Part shown: in pieces, positions 19,117 through 27,922 of the stretch
How the letters are laid out: each line of letters opens with the position of its first letter
How positions within the stretch are numbered: position 1 is the first letter of the stretch
Source: Deltaproteobacteria bacterium
GTDB lineage: Bacteria; Bdellovibrionota; JAJCYS01
Assembly (NCBI GenBank): GCA_029262815.1
Contig: JAJCYS010000052.1
Location: 1 to 43,682, forward strand
Length of the DNA: 43,682 nucleotides
Direction: 5' to 3'
Position numbers and translations under genes: made by a program
The notes under the pieces: model-generated
What the model was told of the DNA's origin: nothing
The model's input: the letters and a program-made list of their open reading frames with translations, nothing else
Database searches by the model: none

Positions 19117-20645
19117 AGGGTTATTTTATTAATGTTGGGTAGAGGCACTCCATGCGATTTCATCAGTTGAGTATCAATCAATTGAAGCTCAATCCACTTT
19201 TTTATGTATTCGCCCAGGAATTGTATGCGTTGAAGTTCAAAATCTGTGAGTTCGTCTTGAAACCGAAGGACAAGATCAATACTAGATCTACCTTGGTCAT
19301 ATTTTTTGCTTTCTTCACGGACCTTAACTTTTTGGAGTCTAAGCAACGTTTTCATGTTTTTAATACGTTTGGCTAAGCTTTTCAAAGTTGATAGCGCTGA
19401 GTGATACGATTCTATAGATGTTTTCTCAGTTTTTTTAATTTCAAGAGAAACTTCTTGTCGCACGAGGAGGCTCTTTCGATAATTTGCTATCTTTGTCGTA
19501 TTTTGAAAAGGAATGACGAATTCAAATCCCACAAGATAATTGGGATGATCAAATAAGAGATCATCCACACTTCTTCCGAGCTTCTTATTAGCTCCGGCAA
19601 ATCCGATTTCACCAAACAAGTTCAGATCAGCCATCCTGTCATATTTTTTTTCAAGCACTGACAGTTCACTGACTTTATGCTGAGCTTTTGTAAAATTTAT
19701 AGTTAAGTTTTGTTTTACGAGTGCTTTGTCAGATAGTTGCGGGTAGTCCTTGACGCTTTTAGATAAGTTCGGCGCATCAAAAGCCTCCACTTCTTTTATT
19801 GTGATATTCAAAAATGAAGCAAATGTATGGTTTGCTTGATTCAATCTGTCTTTGGATCGTTCGAGTTCAATTTTTCTTGACTCAACCCCTACCTTTGATT
19901 GTGCAAACTCCCCTTCTTCGATAAGCCCGTCTTTTAGCTTTTGCCGATCCAGTCGGAGTAAGGCGCGAGCTCGATTTAAGTTCTTTTGTCGAAGGACAAC
20001 AGATCGTTTGAGAGTGTACCAAAGTCGATAGAGGTCTATGCCCTGACGAAAAATATTTTCGATGGCAATAAGTGTGGATAGTTTGGCAATAATTTCATTT
20101 CCTTTTAGTTGTCCTAATTGAGCAAAATCAATTTGACCAAAGAAATTTTTGAGTAAGGATGCTTTGGCTGTCAGAGCCAAAGTGTGTTCGAACCCTTCAA
20201 TTGAAGCTGGCCCCACTCCTCTGGGAACTAAGTCTATTTTTGAGTAATTAGGTGATAACTTGAGGGCAAACTCCATACCAAATGGGAATTTTTTGGATAA
20301 GGTCGCTTCATTAAAGTAACCATTAAGACTCTTAAAAAATGATGCGCCATTGGATGACGCAACAGAAATGGAAGGGGAGTCTAAATAAGCAACCTGTCCA
20401 TTCATGATGAAATCATAAATGCCAAGAAATGCATCAGTGTCATGTTGTGCTTTTTGTTGACGAATATTTTCGATCTGAACATCAAAGCTATTTAGTAAAA
20501 AGAGATCAATAGCCTTATCGACAGACAGGATGGCCCCAGTTCCTTTTTGAGGGATAAAAAGGTACAATATTCCTAAGGTCCACAATATAAACGTTAAGGA
20601 TCTAGCTTTGCGGCGCTGGGTATTTACTATTCCAAACGGTGTCAT
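19113..20645 (-). CDS. TolC-family outer membrane efflux protein
   Basis: The 510-residue product has an N-terminal hydrophobic signal region (about residues 15-36). Long alpha-helical heptad-rich stretches alternate with short beta segments, as in TolC/OEP proteins. It lacks the lipobox of the NodT branch. The ATG at 20645 follows AGGAG at 10 bases. The stop overlaps the start of the RND pump, so it most likely supplies that pump's outer-membrane duct. Sequence conservation in this family is low, so the call rests on architecture plus the coupled pump gene. Confidence 0.83.
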   Translation of the reverse strand: MTPFGIVNTQRRKARSLTFILWTLGILYLFIPQKGTGAILSVDKAIDLFLLNSFDVQIENIRQQKAQHDTDAFLGIYDFIMNGQVAYLDSPSISVASSNGASFFKSLNGYFNEATLSKKFPFGMEFALKLSPNYSKIDLVPRGVGPASIEGFEHTLALTAKASLLKNFFGQIDFAQLGQLKGNEIIAKLSTLIAIENIFRQGIDLYRLWYTLKRSVVLRQKNLNRARALLRLDRQKLKDGLIEEGEFAQSKVGVESRKIELERSKDRLNQANHTFASFLNITIKEVEAFDAPNLSKSVKDYPQLSDKALVKQNLTINFTKAQHKVSELSVLEKKYDRMADLNLFGEIGFAGANKKLGRSVDDLLFDHPNYLVGFEFVIPFQNTTKIANYRKSLLVRQEVSLEIKKTEKTSIESYHSALSTLKSLAKRIKNMKTLLRLQKVKVREESKKYDQGRSSIDLVLRFQDELTDFELQRIQFLGEYIKKWIELQLIDTQLMKSHGVPLPNINKITL

Positions 20646-20769
20646 TGATTAATTGCTCCTAAAACCATAGACCCTTGGGTCAAAAGACCCGCACAAGGTT
20701 GTCCTTCTATTTTATCATTTTCTTTAATAATGCTAAAGCTACTCCCTTTTCCTAGGTAAAATAAAAGAA

Positions 20770-21540
20770 ATGAAGGGTTTATCTGGATGTATCATCACGC
20801 ATAATGAGGTAGAGCGCATTTCTGGTGCACTCAACAGTCTATCAGCGTGTGATGAAGTTGTTGTTTTAGATCATTTTTCGACGGACGGTACACCCGAACT
20901 AGCCCGTCAATTTGCAAATGTACGGCTTATTCAAAAACCTTTTTTGGGATTTCGGACACAAAGGGAGATTCTTCTATCAGAAACCCAATGTGATTGGATT
21001 GTTTATCTTGACTCAGATGAGCAGCTAGACTCTGAAGCACGTAACTTTTTGTCCAGTCGCTCCTTTATGGAAACTACTGAGAAAGCGTATCGGATTCCCG
21101 TTAAGCTTTTCTATTTTAATCGTTGGTTGCGATATGGGGGGTGGTATCCACACTACAAGATTCGTCTTTTTCACAGGAGTCATATTCGCTTCCAAGGCGC
21201 TGAGGTACATGAATTTGCAGAGCCTATTCAGACATCGGTGGGACGGTGGTCAGGCAACATTAATCACTATTCATTTAAAAATATTACTCATCAAGTTCAA
21301 AAATATAATCAGGTTTATAGTTCAAATTTAGGGAAAGTGACAGCTCAGAAGAAAGCGGTGGGATTAGGGACGCTAGTTACACGTCCCTTGTATGCATTTT
21401 TTTGGAAATATGCGATCAGGCTTGGATTTTTAGATGGGATTCCTGGCTTTATAATGGCTGCTAACTACGCGCACTATACGTTTTTGAAATATGCAAAAGC
21501 TTGGGAAGTGCGAGACATTCATGCTGAGAAAAGGGTTTGA
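20770..21540 (+). CDS. Family 2 glycosyltransferase, waaE-like
   Basis: The 256-residue protein begins with the GT-A fold of glycosyltransferase family 2: SGCIITHNEVERISGALNSL, then VVVLDHFSTDGT, and the metal-binding DSDE at about residues 79-82. The second half, with FYFNRWLRYGGWYPHYKIRLF and HYSFKNI, resembles the WaaE/KdtX group that adds glucose to lipopolysaccharide core. The acceptor here is inferred. It is divergent from the TolC-like gene with 124 bp between them. The ribosome-binding site is poor. Confidence 0.85.
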   Translation: MKGLSGCIITHNEVERISGALNSLSACDEVVVLDHFSTDGTPELARQFANVRLIQKPFLGFRTQREILLSETQCDWIVYLDSDEQLDSEARNFLSSRSFMETTEKAYRIPVKLFYFNRWLRYGGWYPHYKIRLFHRSHIRFQGAEVHEFAEPIQTSVGRWSGNINHYSFKNITHQVQKYNQVYSSNLGKVTAQKKAVGLGTLVTRPLYAFFWKYAIRLGFLDGIPGFIMAANYAHYTFLKYAKAWEVRDIHAEKRV

Positions 21541-21615
21541 ATTTTAAAATAGCTTGTTGACCCAAGAATGGGGCTATGGTCCACTGGAAGTCGCAAAAAT
21601 GTAAGGAGGATGCTG

Positions 21616-21852
21616 ATGGCTGATAAAGAGAACAAGTTTGAAGATAACACTGCAGGCAAATATTACGTAGATGATCAATGTATTTCGTGTGATGCTTGCT
21701 GTGAAGAGGCGCCAGAGCATTTCGTAATGAATGATGATGAAGGCCATGCATTTGTAAAAAAGCAGCCTGAGACAGCTGAGGAAATTGAAAACTGCGAACG
21801 AGCAATTGAAGGCTGTCCGGTAGATGCAATCGGCCGTGATGGTAATGCTTAG
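21616..21852 (+). CDS. Small 4Fe-4S ferredoxin
   Basis: The 78-residue protein is a single-cluster ferredoxin. Cys22, Cys25 and Cys28 (CISCDACC) and Cys67 followed by proline (EGCPVDAI) fit the four cluster ligands. Cys60 is an additional cysteine, as in Desulfovibrio-type ferredoxin I. The protein is acidic, as usual for an electron carrier. I place the start at 21616, six bases after AAGGAGG (21603-21609). The frame is open further upstream but the extension is not ferredoxin-like. Its redox partner is not encoded nearby. Confidence 0.92.
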   Translation: MADKENKFEDNTAGKYYVDDQCISCDACCEEAPEHFVMNDDEGHAFVKKQPETAEEIENCERAIEGCPVDAIGRDGNA

Positions 21853-21871
21853 GCGCTTTTTTGCGTAAGTA

Positions 21872-22435
21872 TTAGAGAAAGGTTACCGTCCCTGCTTGTA
21901 CATCTTGGACTTCGCCCCAATATTTCATCCATTCATCCGTAAAAGATAGGGGTGCTTTGCTATCCATTCGGTCTAGAAATAGGGTGCCGTTGAGATGATC
22001 CGTTTCATGCTGGATCACGGCAGCTAAAAATCCACTGGCTTTTAGGGTTTTCTTTTGGCCCTTATGGTCTAAATAAGCCACAGTGATTTGATTGTAACGA
22101 GGGACTAATCCTCGTATACCCGGGATTGAAAGACACCCTTCCCATACAAGGACTTTATCTTCTTTGTCTGGCGTTACTTCTGGGTTGATCATGACCGTGA
22201 GAGGAAGCTCTTGGATATCAGATTTTCGGGATTGAGGGACTTCAGCCACAAACAACTGTTTGGACACATGAATTTGAGGTGCTGCCAGGCCAATACCGTC
22301 GTAATCTTCCATGGTAGCTATCATGTGTTCAATTAGGGTTTGAACTTCAGTGGACGAAATTTCAGCTGGTTTAATGGGCTCAGCAGGTGTTCGAAGAACA
22401 GGATGTCCCATTTTAGCTATTTTTAATATAGTCAT
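21872..22435 (-). CDS. def: Peptide deformylase
   Basis: Peptide deformylase removes the formyl group from new protein N-termini. The 187-residue product has motif 1 GIGLAAPQ (47-54), motif 2 EGCLS with metal ligand Cys101, and motif 3 QHETDHLNG with His143, Glu144 and His147. All active-site residues are present. The start at 22435 follows AAGGA at about 7 bases; the open frame continues upstream to 22522 without family similarity. It is convergent with the ferredoxin gene, only 19 bp apart. The methionyl-tRNA formyltransferase gene, often adjacent to def, is not in the window. Confidence 0.95.
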   Translation of the reverse strand: MTILKIAKMGHPVLRTPAEPIKPAEISSTEVQTLIEHMIATMEDYDGIGLAAPQIHVSKQLFVAEVPQSRKSDIQELPLTVMINPEVTPDKEDKVLVWEGCLSIPGIRGLVPRYNQITVAYLDHKGQKKTLKASGFLAAVIQHETDHLNGTLFLDRMDSKAPLSFTDEWMKYWGEVQDVQAGTVTFL

Positions 22436-22505
22436 GTACAGTCCTTTTTTTAAAAAATAGTTCTGTATACACATATCAAACCGATAGAGACGAAGCAAGA
22501 GGGTT

Positions 22506-22568
22506 ACAAGGTCGCAGCACACTTTTTGGTATCTAAAGTTGCTGTCAAAAAGCGCACTGCGACCTTGT
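22506..22568. repeat. Imperfect palindrome between def and recD2
   Basis: The left arm ACAAGGTCGCAGCACACTTT (from 22506) pairs with the right arm ending CTGCGACCTTGT (22568). Arms are about 23 bp with three mismatches around a 17-base loop. It lies in the divergent upstream region of def and recD2. It could be a regulatory site or another short mobile repeat; no target duplication is obvious. Confidence 0.5.
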
Positions 22569-22575
22569 TGTCCAC

Positions 22576-24762
22576 ATGGTAGAGTACATCCTGATGGTTG
22601 AAGATAAAATCTGCATTGAGGGCACTCTTTCGCGTGTTACGTTTCATGCTAAAGATACGGGATATGGGATATTTCGTGTCCTTTCATCAGAGTCTGAACA
22701 TCGTGGCAGTGTCACAGTCACCGGCACGTTGATGAATCCTGTCAAAGGCGGACAGGTTCGCGTAGTGGGTTCGTGGGTCACCCATGCAAAATATGGCCGT
22801 CAGTTAAAAGCCGATAGCATTGAAGAGGTCTTGCCAAAAACTGAGCAAGGTATTATTGCTTTTTTAAGCAGTGGACTCATTAAAGGCATCGGCCCTAAAA
22901 CGGCTGAGAAAATTGTACATACATTCGGGGACCATACGCTTCAAATCTTGGAGTCGAACCCTCAACAGCTCAGAAAAATTTCGGGTTTTTCAGAGAAAAA
23001 AGTAAAACTTGTTTTGGAAGGCTGGCATAAATATCAGGCTATCCGAGAGGTGATGATGTTTTTGCAGAGCTATGGGATTAGTCCTGCCTTTGCAGCTCGC
23101 ATTTACAAACATTATGGACAAAAATGTGTAGATATTCTAAAAGAAAATCCATACCAACTTGCAGATGATGTGTGGGGAATTGGATTTAAATCAGCCGATC
23201 AAATCGCGATGCACATGTCTATCGAACGTGACCACCCTAAACGACTTGCATGTGGTTTGAAATACATTTTAGAAACAGAGGCTAACTCGGGTCATACGTG
23301 GATGCTTTATGAAGAGCTTTGCAAAAAAACAGCCCAGTTGTTAGAAGTGCCCCCTCAATTACTCGAAGATGCGCTAGTGACTTCAATTTCAGAGGGGCAT
23401 GTGTATGAAATAAAGGGCGGGAGCGGTATTGCACTCAGAAAATACTACTTGGTTGAACAAAGCCTATACTTGAAACTCAAAAATCATAAAGAGGGAACCC
23501 TAACACCTCAATGGCAAACGCTATGTGAAAAATGGATCCGAGCGTATCATGTCAAGAAACTCACAGACGAACAGCGCGAGGCTATACTTACGTTATCTAA
23601 ATCCCCAATGGGTGTATTAACGGGGGGACCTGGGTGTGGGAAAACGACGAGTTTAAAAGCACTCGTTCAACTATACAGAGATCATGGCAAGCGAGTGTTG
23701 TGTTGTGCGCCTACAGGGCGAGCAGCACGTCGTATGGAGGAGGTGATAGGCATTGAGGCTTCTACGATTCATCGGTTGCTTGAGTATGACCCTAAAAACG
23801 GCACATTTGTTCGAAACTGTGATTTTCCCTTAAGCGGCGATTGCTTGATTGTCGATGAGACGTCAATGGTGGATGTAGAACTAGCCATGGGATTATTGCA
23901 AGCTGTTCCCAGCCGTATGCAAGTGATTTGGGTAGGGGATCAGGATCAATTGCCATCTGTTGGCCCAGGCCGGTTTCTAGCTGATGTCATCTATCTTGAT
24001 ATGTGTCCAGTGGCTCAGCTAACAGAAATTTTTAGGCAAGGTGATCGAAGTACGATTGTGCAGAGTGCTCACCGAGTGAATCAAGGGGAGTTTCCATTAC
24101 TAAAACCACCTGACGGGGAGAGTGATTTTTACTTTGTCGAAAGAAAGACTCCAGAGGGGGTACAAAGTACGCTGGTTAATTTGGTCGAAAAACAAATACC
24201 CGAAAAATTTAAAATCAAGTCAAGTGATATAAAAGTTTTGACACCTATGCATCGAGGAGGGATAGGGACCATTGCGCTCAATACGCTTCTACAAGAAAGG
24301 CTAAATCCAAATGTGACGGAAGGCAAATATGGCATCCGAATTCCTGTGGGGCACAAAGTGCATGAAGGTGATGTTGTACTGCAAAAAGTGAATAACTATA
24401 CTCTGAACCTTATGAATGGTGAAGTAGGTATTGTGAAGTCGATTACGGATGATGGCGTGGTGATTTGTTTTGATGGGAAAGATGTGATATGCGATCCATC
24501 TGATCTTCAAGATATGGATTTAGGATATGCTATGAGTATTCATAAAAGTCAAGGATCTGAATTTCCAGCTGTGGTTTTGCCTATTCATGAGAGCCATTAT
24601 ATTATGCTGCATAGAACCTTGCTGTACACAGCCATTACGAGAGCTCGACAGTTATGCATTTTGATTGGCTCGAAGCGTGCAATTGCAATGGCAATCGGCA
24701 AACAAAGCGCAGCGGATCGTCGCACTTTACTGCCTGTCTTTCATGAAGAAAATAATCATTGA
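22576..24762 (+). CDS. recD2: RecD2-type ATP-dependent DNA helicase
   Basis: The 728-residue protein is a superfamily 1B helicase of the RecD2 group, which acts without RecBC. It has an N-terminal OB-like domain and helix-hairpin-helix repeats (GLIKGIGPKTAEKIV near residue 95). Walker A GGPGCGKTT lies at about 349-357, Walker B in LIVDETSMVD, then GDQDQLP. The C-terminal UvrD-like motif is YAMSIHKSQGSEF. It should unwind DNA 5'-3' in repair. The start at 22576 lacks a good ribosome-binding site; the ATG at 22594 (MVEDKICIEG) is an equally plausible start. Confidence 0.92.
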   Translation: MVEYILMVEDKICIEGTLSRVTFHAKDTGYGIFRVLSSESEHRGSVTVTGTLMNPVKGGQVRVVGSWVTHAKYGRQLKADSIEEVLPKTEQGIIAFLSSGLIKGIGPKTAEKIVHTFGDHTLQILESNPQQLRKISGFSEKKVKLVLEGWHKYQAIREVMMFLQSYGISPAFAARIYKHYGQKCVDILKENPYQLADDVWGIGFKSADQIAMHMSIERDHPKRLACGLKYILETEANSGHTWMLYEELCKKTAQLLEVPPQLLEDALVTSISEGHVYEIKGGSGIALRKYYLVEQSLYLKLKNHKEGTLTPQWQTLCEKWIRAYHVKKLTDEQREAILTLSKSPMGVLTGGPGCGKTTSLKALVQLYRDHGKRVLCCAPTGRAARRMEEVIGIEASTIHRLLEYDPKNGTFVRNCDFPLSGDCLIVDETSMVDVELAMGLLQAVPSRMQVIWVGDQDQLPSVGPGRFLADVIYLDMCPVAQLTEIFRQGDRSTIVQSAHRVNQGEFPLLKPPDGESDFYFVERKTPEGVQSTLVNLVEKQIPEKFKIKSSDIKVLTPMHRGGIGTIALNTLLQERLNPNVTEGKYGIRIPVGHKVHEGDVVLQKVNNYTLNLMNGEVGIVKSITDDGVVICFDGKDVICDPSDLQDMDLGYAMSIHKSQGSEFPAVVLPIHESHYIMLHRTLLYTAITRARQLCILIGSKRAIAMAIGKQSAADRRTLLPVFHEENNH

Positions 24763-24773
24763 TATTCTTTTTA

Positions 24774-24880
24774 AGATAGAGAGAGTTAGGGTCGTAAGAT
24801 GGACTAACGCGTCCATGCTGCAGCACTCGGCCATCCTGGCCGTGCAATCCGCCATCTCACGATCCTAACTCTCTCTATCT
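24774..24880. repeat. 107-bp palindromic element with 29-bp arms, possible terminator
   Basis: The arms start AGATAGAGAGAGTTAGG at both ends (opposite strands) and match at 27 of 29 positions. The interior contains a smaller hairpin GGCCATCCTGGCC. TA flanks it on both sides, but as the palindrome extends through TTAA this is not independent proof of a target duplication. A T-run (24886-24891) follows, so the structure could terminate recD2 transcription. Confidence 0.6.
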
Positions 24881-24910
24881 TAACGCTTTTTTCTCGTTCC
24901 TTTTTGTCAT

Positions 24911-24960
24911 ATTGCGAGGAGAACCGTGGGCACTTGTGCCCCGGTTCGACGAAGCAATCT
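24911..24960. repeat. Palindromic repeat, ATTGCGAG...GAAGCAATCT type
   Basis: It runs from ATTGCGAGGAG to CGACGAAGCAATCT and encloses a hairpin GAACCG-T-GGGCAC with its complement around a TT loop. It abuts the stop of the ATP-grasp gene at 24962 and lies between convergent genes, as does the related unit at 10876. A bidirectional terminator role is plausible. Confidence 0.6.
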
Positions 24961-24961
24961 A

Positions 24962-26386
24962 TCACTTCTTAAAAAAATCACCGTTTTGTTCCCAGGATCT
25001 AAGGTGGTAGAGAGATGTATTGATCGTTTCAGGATCAGGGTGCATGAGTAATACTTTGCCCAGCATATTAGCCATATTTGTGGACTTGACAGTCGGCTTA
25101 TTAATGCCAAAGCCGAAAGTATGTTCATGATAACCGGGCAATTGGGTTAAGTTGTTTACAAAAGCAGGGTTGATAAATGCGCCATTTCTATTTGAACTAA
25201 GTTCGATCAACATGACGTGTTGTTTAATTGTGTATCCGGACTTATGGTCCAAAAACTTATCTGGAAATGCTATAGCCTCAACGCCGATTTGTAGGGGACT
25301 CTCTAAAATTCCTAATTCAGCTAAGGCGGGTTGCATGCTACCCATCATACGATTGGCAGTTTCAACAAGTACAGGACCTTTATCGTCAATAAAAATTTCA
25401 GTATGGCTGAATCCAAATTGTAATCCTAAAGCATTCAGTGCTTGTACAGCATAAGGTCTGATTTGGTCTTGTGCTTCGCCACGAAAGGGAAGTAGATCGT
25501 CATTGTCATACAGAATCCCGATGCCAGATTTCGGGATTCTTTTGTTATACTGCCACATATCAGTGATGATATGTTTGCCACCACGACTCACCGCATTGAC
25601 GACATACTCCGTACCTTGGATATACTCTTGAGCTACTATCTCGCTAGTATTTAATCCAAAATCGCTTTTTTTAATATTTTTGATCGACCGGACAGCTTCT
25701 CTTATTTCTTTTTGTGTATTGCATATGTATACGCCTTCTGAACCTGCCGATCCTCGAGGCTTGACGACAATCTTCCGAGTGCCTGTATTGAAAAAGTTGT
25801 TTTGTTTGACCCAATCGATTATATGATTGGCTGAATTACTCGCAATTTGCCTCATGTATCTGATTTGAGGACTGTGTTCTTTTAGTTGTTCGTGCATCAA
25901 AAATTTATCTCGAAAAACTGCATACGGATTGCGAGTTTTTTTAATACCTGAATTAGTCGGAAGATCGAGTTCACTTGCCAAAGAGGCACTTAGTTGATTT
26001 GCTAAAAGAACACCGCTTTCTTTTCCAGGAATTATGGCTAGAGGTTTAAAAGATCTGATGGCAATGAGTAATTCCTCATAATTTCCTTCATAGGTGATGA
26101 CGTGTTCAAAATCTTGGGGTCTATAAGAAGGTCTGAGTCGGGGATGAATTTCAAAAGTAGACTTGAGATGTACTACTGAAATATCATGTTTAGAAAATTG
26201 AATTGCCAGTAAGGATGCGGAATCATAGGCATCTACAATAATGACCACCGGTTTTCTTTGTGAGGATTGAATTATCAGCGTAAGATCATCTGATCCACTA
26301 CATGAAACAGTTGAATAACTATAGTTTGAACACAAAAATATAAGAGTTATACAAAGGGTAGATTTCAAATCCATGTATATTTTCAT
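24962..26386 (-). CDS. ATP-grasp ligase with signal peptide, paralogue 1
   Basis: The 474-residue protein matches the ATP-grasp ligase group related to L-amino-acid ligases such as BacD. It has an N-terminal Rossmann-like domain starting VIIVDAYDSASLL (near residue 48) and IPGKESGVLLANQLS. The ATP-binding segment is KIVVKPRGSAGSEGV, the metal-binding end VAQEYIQGTEYVVNAVS and GPVLVETANRMMG. It should join a carboxylate to an amine using ATP; substrates are unknown. Residues 1-30 form a Sec-type signal peptide (MKIYMDLK, then a hydrophobic core, then SNYSYS), absent from typical relatives. No alternative ATG lies between it and the ligase domain except codon 5. It lies 29 bp downstream of its paralogue, about half of whose residues match by eye. 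Confidence 0.82.
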   Translation of the reverse strand: MKIYMDLKSTLCITLIFLCSNYSYSTVSCSGSDDLTLIIQSSQRKPVVIIVDAYDSASLLAIQFSKHDISVVHLKSTFEIHPRLRPSYRPQDFEHVITYEGNYEELLIAIRSFKPLAIIPGKESGVLLANQLSASLASELDLPTNSGIKKTRNPYAVFRDKFLMHEQLKEHSPQIRYMRQIASNSANHIIDWVKQNNFFNTGTRKIVVKPRGSAGSEGVYICNTQKEIREAVRSIKNIKKSDFGLNTSEIVAQEYIQGTEYVVNAVSRGGKHIITDMWQYNKRIPKSGIGILYDNDDLLPFRGEAQDQIRPYAVQALNALGLQFGFSHTEIFIDDKGPVLVETANRMMGSMQPALAELGILESPLQIGVEAIAFPDKFLDHKSGYTIKQHVMLIELSSNRNGAFINPAFVNNLTQLPGYHEHTFGFGINKPTVKSTNMANMLGKVLLMHPDPETINTSLYHLRSWEQNGDFFKK

Positions 26387-26415
26387 GATATCTACTTAAC
26401 AAAGAATGATAGCAT

Positions 26416-27834
26416 TTAATCTCTAAAAAAATCGCCGTTTCGTTCCCATTTTCGAATTTGATTCAGAGATTCAAGTAAGATAGTTGGACTCGAGTCTATT
26501 AACCAAACTTTTCCTAACGTGTTCGATAAATCTGTAGAGATTTCAGTTGGTTTGGCTGTATCGACATCAAAGCCGTGTTTGTAGTAACCAGGTAATTGTT
26601 TAAAATTTTCTGCAAATTCGAGGTTGATGTATTTTCCAGAACTATTTGAACTTAGTTCGACGATTAGAATATGTTTGTCAAGGATGTAACCTGGTTGTCG
26701 ACGAAAAAATTGATCTGAAAAGGCAATGGCCTCTACACCGAGTTGTAACGGCCCATTTCGGATAGCCTTCTCACTTAATGCTGGATGACAACATCCCATG
26801 AGTCGATTTGCTGTCTCTACAAGAACGGGCCCTTTGTCATCAATAAAAACTTCTGAATGACTAAATCCAAATCGCAACCCTAATGTATTCAGAACCCGGA
26901 TGATGTAGGGAGTCAGTTGATCTTGCGCCTCACCTTTATAGGGTAACAATATGTCATGATCGTATAGAACGCCGCCACCTGACTCGGGAACCCTTTTGGT
27001 ATATTGCCAGATATCTGTGATTAAATGACTGCCACGCTGACTCACCGCATTAACGACATACTCCGTGCCTTGAATGTACTCTTGCGCAACAATTTTAGAT
27101 GTGTCGAGGTCAAATATACTCTTTCCAAGACTATTAATATGTTCAACGGCATGTTTTATATCCTGTTCAGAAGTGCAAATGAAAATTGCTTCGGAACCAG
27201 CAGATCCTCTCGGTTTAATGACAATCTTTTTTGTACCCATAGTGAAAAAATTGTTTTCATTGACCCAATGGATAATCGACTCAGCTGAGTTACTTGCGAA
27301 TTGTTTTAAGTGTCTAATTTTAGGATCTGCTTTTGACAAAGCTTCGTGCATTAGATACTTATCTCGGAAGACCATGAAGGGATTGTCGAGGCCTTTTACC
27401 CCCCTGTTAGTTGGCAGTTGAAGCTCCTCTGATAATGAAGTGCTAAGCTTATTTGCTAATAAAACGCCACTTTCTGTACCCGCTATGATTGCAATCGGCT
27501 CTAGTATCTTTAGGGCTGCCATCCAGACGTCAATTTCGGCTTGATAGGGAATGTTATACGAAAAATCTTGGGGTTTATATGTGGGTTTTAGGGCGGGGTT
27601 TATTTCTTTTGAGGACTGTAGATGAATGGGGATAACATCTCGATCTTTAAATGCATTTGCTAATAATGAACCAGATGAATACGCATCGACTATGATGATT
27701 TTAGGTTCCTGTCTCTTGGAAATCGTAAGGAGTTCACCCAGGTCGATTGCGCAATCACTAGAAAAACTCTGCTTAGGGAGAAAAGGTATAATACAAACGA
27801 ATAAAAAAAATTTTAATTTTTGATAAGGGTACAT
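26416..27834 (-). CDS. ATP-grasp ligase with signal peptide, paralogue 2
   Basis: The 472-residue protein is a full-length paralogue of the gene at 24962-26386: IIIVDAYSSGSLLA, IAGTESGVLLANKLS, IVIKPRGSAGSEAI, VAQEYIQGTEYVVNAVS, then GPVLVETANRLMG. All ATP-grasp core positions I can name are kept in both, so neither looks decayed. It too starts with a predicted signal peptide (MYPYQKLK, hydrophobic FFLFVCIIPFLP, then KQSFSS). The short spacer after it is similar in the two paralogues (a Cys, then Asp-Leu, then IIVDAY). AAGGA lies 5 bases before the ATG and a near-consensus promoter lies upstream, so these two genes probably form their own transcription unit. Confidence 0.82.
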   Translation of the reverse strand: MYPYQKLKFFLFVCIIPFLPKQSFSSDCAIDLGELLTISKRQEPKIIIVDAYSSGSLLANAFKDRDVIPIHLQSSKEINPALKPTYKPQDFSYNIPYQAEIDVWMAALKILEPIAIIAGTESGVLLANKLSTSLSEELQLPTNRGVKGLDNPFMVFRDKYLMHEALSKADPKIRHLKQFASNSAESIIHWVNENNFFTMGTKKIVIKPRGSAGSEAIFICTSEQDIKHAVEHINSLGKSIFDLDTSKIVAQEYIQGTEYVVNAVSQRGSHLITDIWQYTKRVPESGGGVLYDHDILLPYKGEAQDQLTPYIIRVLNTLGLRFGFSHSEVFIDDKGPVLVETANRLMGCCHPALSEKAIRNGPLQLGVEAIAFSDQFFRRQPGYILDKHILIVELSSNSSGKYINLEFAENFKQLPGYYKHGFDVDTAKPTEISTDLSNTLGKVWLIDSSPTILLESLNQIRKWERNGDFFRD

Positions 27835-27856
27835 TATATCCTTTCGTTGTTGGAAA

Positions 27857-27888
27857 ATTATACTATATTTGTTTTAATTTAGTGTCAA
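27857..27888 (-). promoter_or_regulatory. Strong candidate sigma-70 promoter for the ATP-grasp pair
   Basis: On the minus strand a perfect TTGACA (27883-27888) is followed after 17 bp by TAGTAT (27860-27865). An overlapping TATAAT (27857-27862) has 20-bp spacing. It is 23 bases before the start codon and is the best consensus match seen in the window. Confidence 0.6.
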
Positions 27889-27922
27889 GAATAATGATGA
27901 TGAGTCAATAAAGCCGACAATA

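Noticed and set aside
20672..20695. Small hairpin GGGTC/GACCC between tolC-like gene and glycosyltransferase
   Set aside because: A 5-bp stem with no T-run is too weak to call a terminator or operator.
24962..27834. The two ATP-grasp genes as halves of a split carbamoyl-phosphate synthase
   Set aside because: Each gene has its own N-terminal domain, full ATP-grasp core and signal peptide, so they are complete paralogues, not halves.
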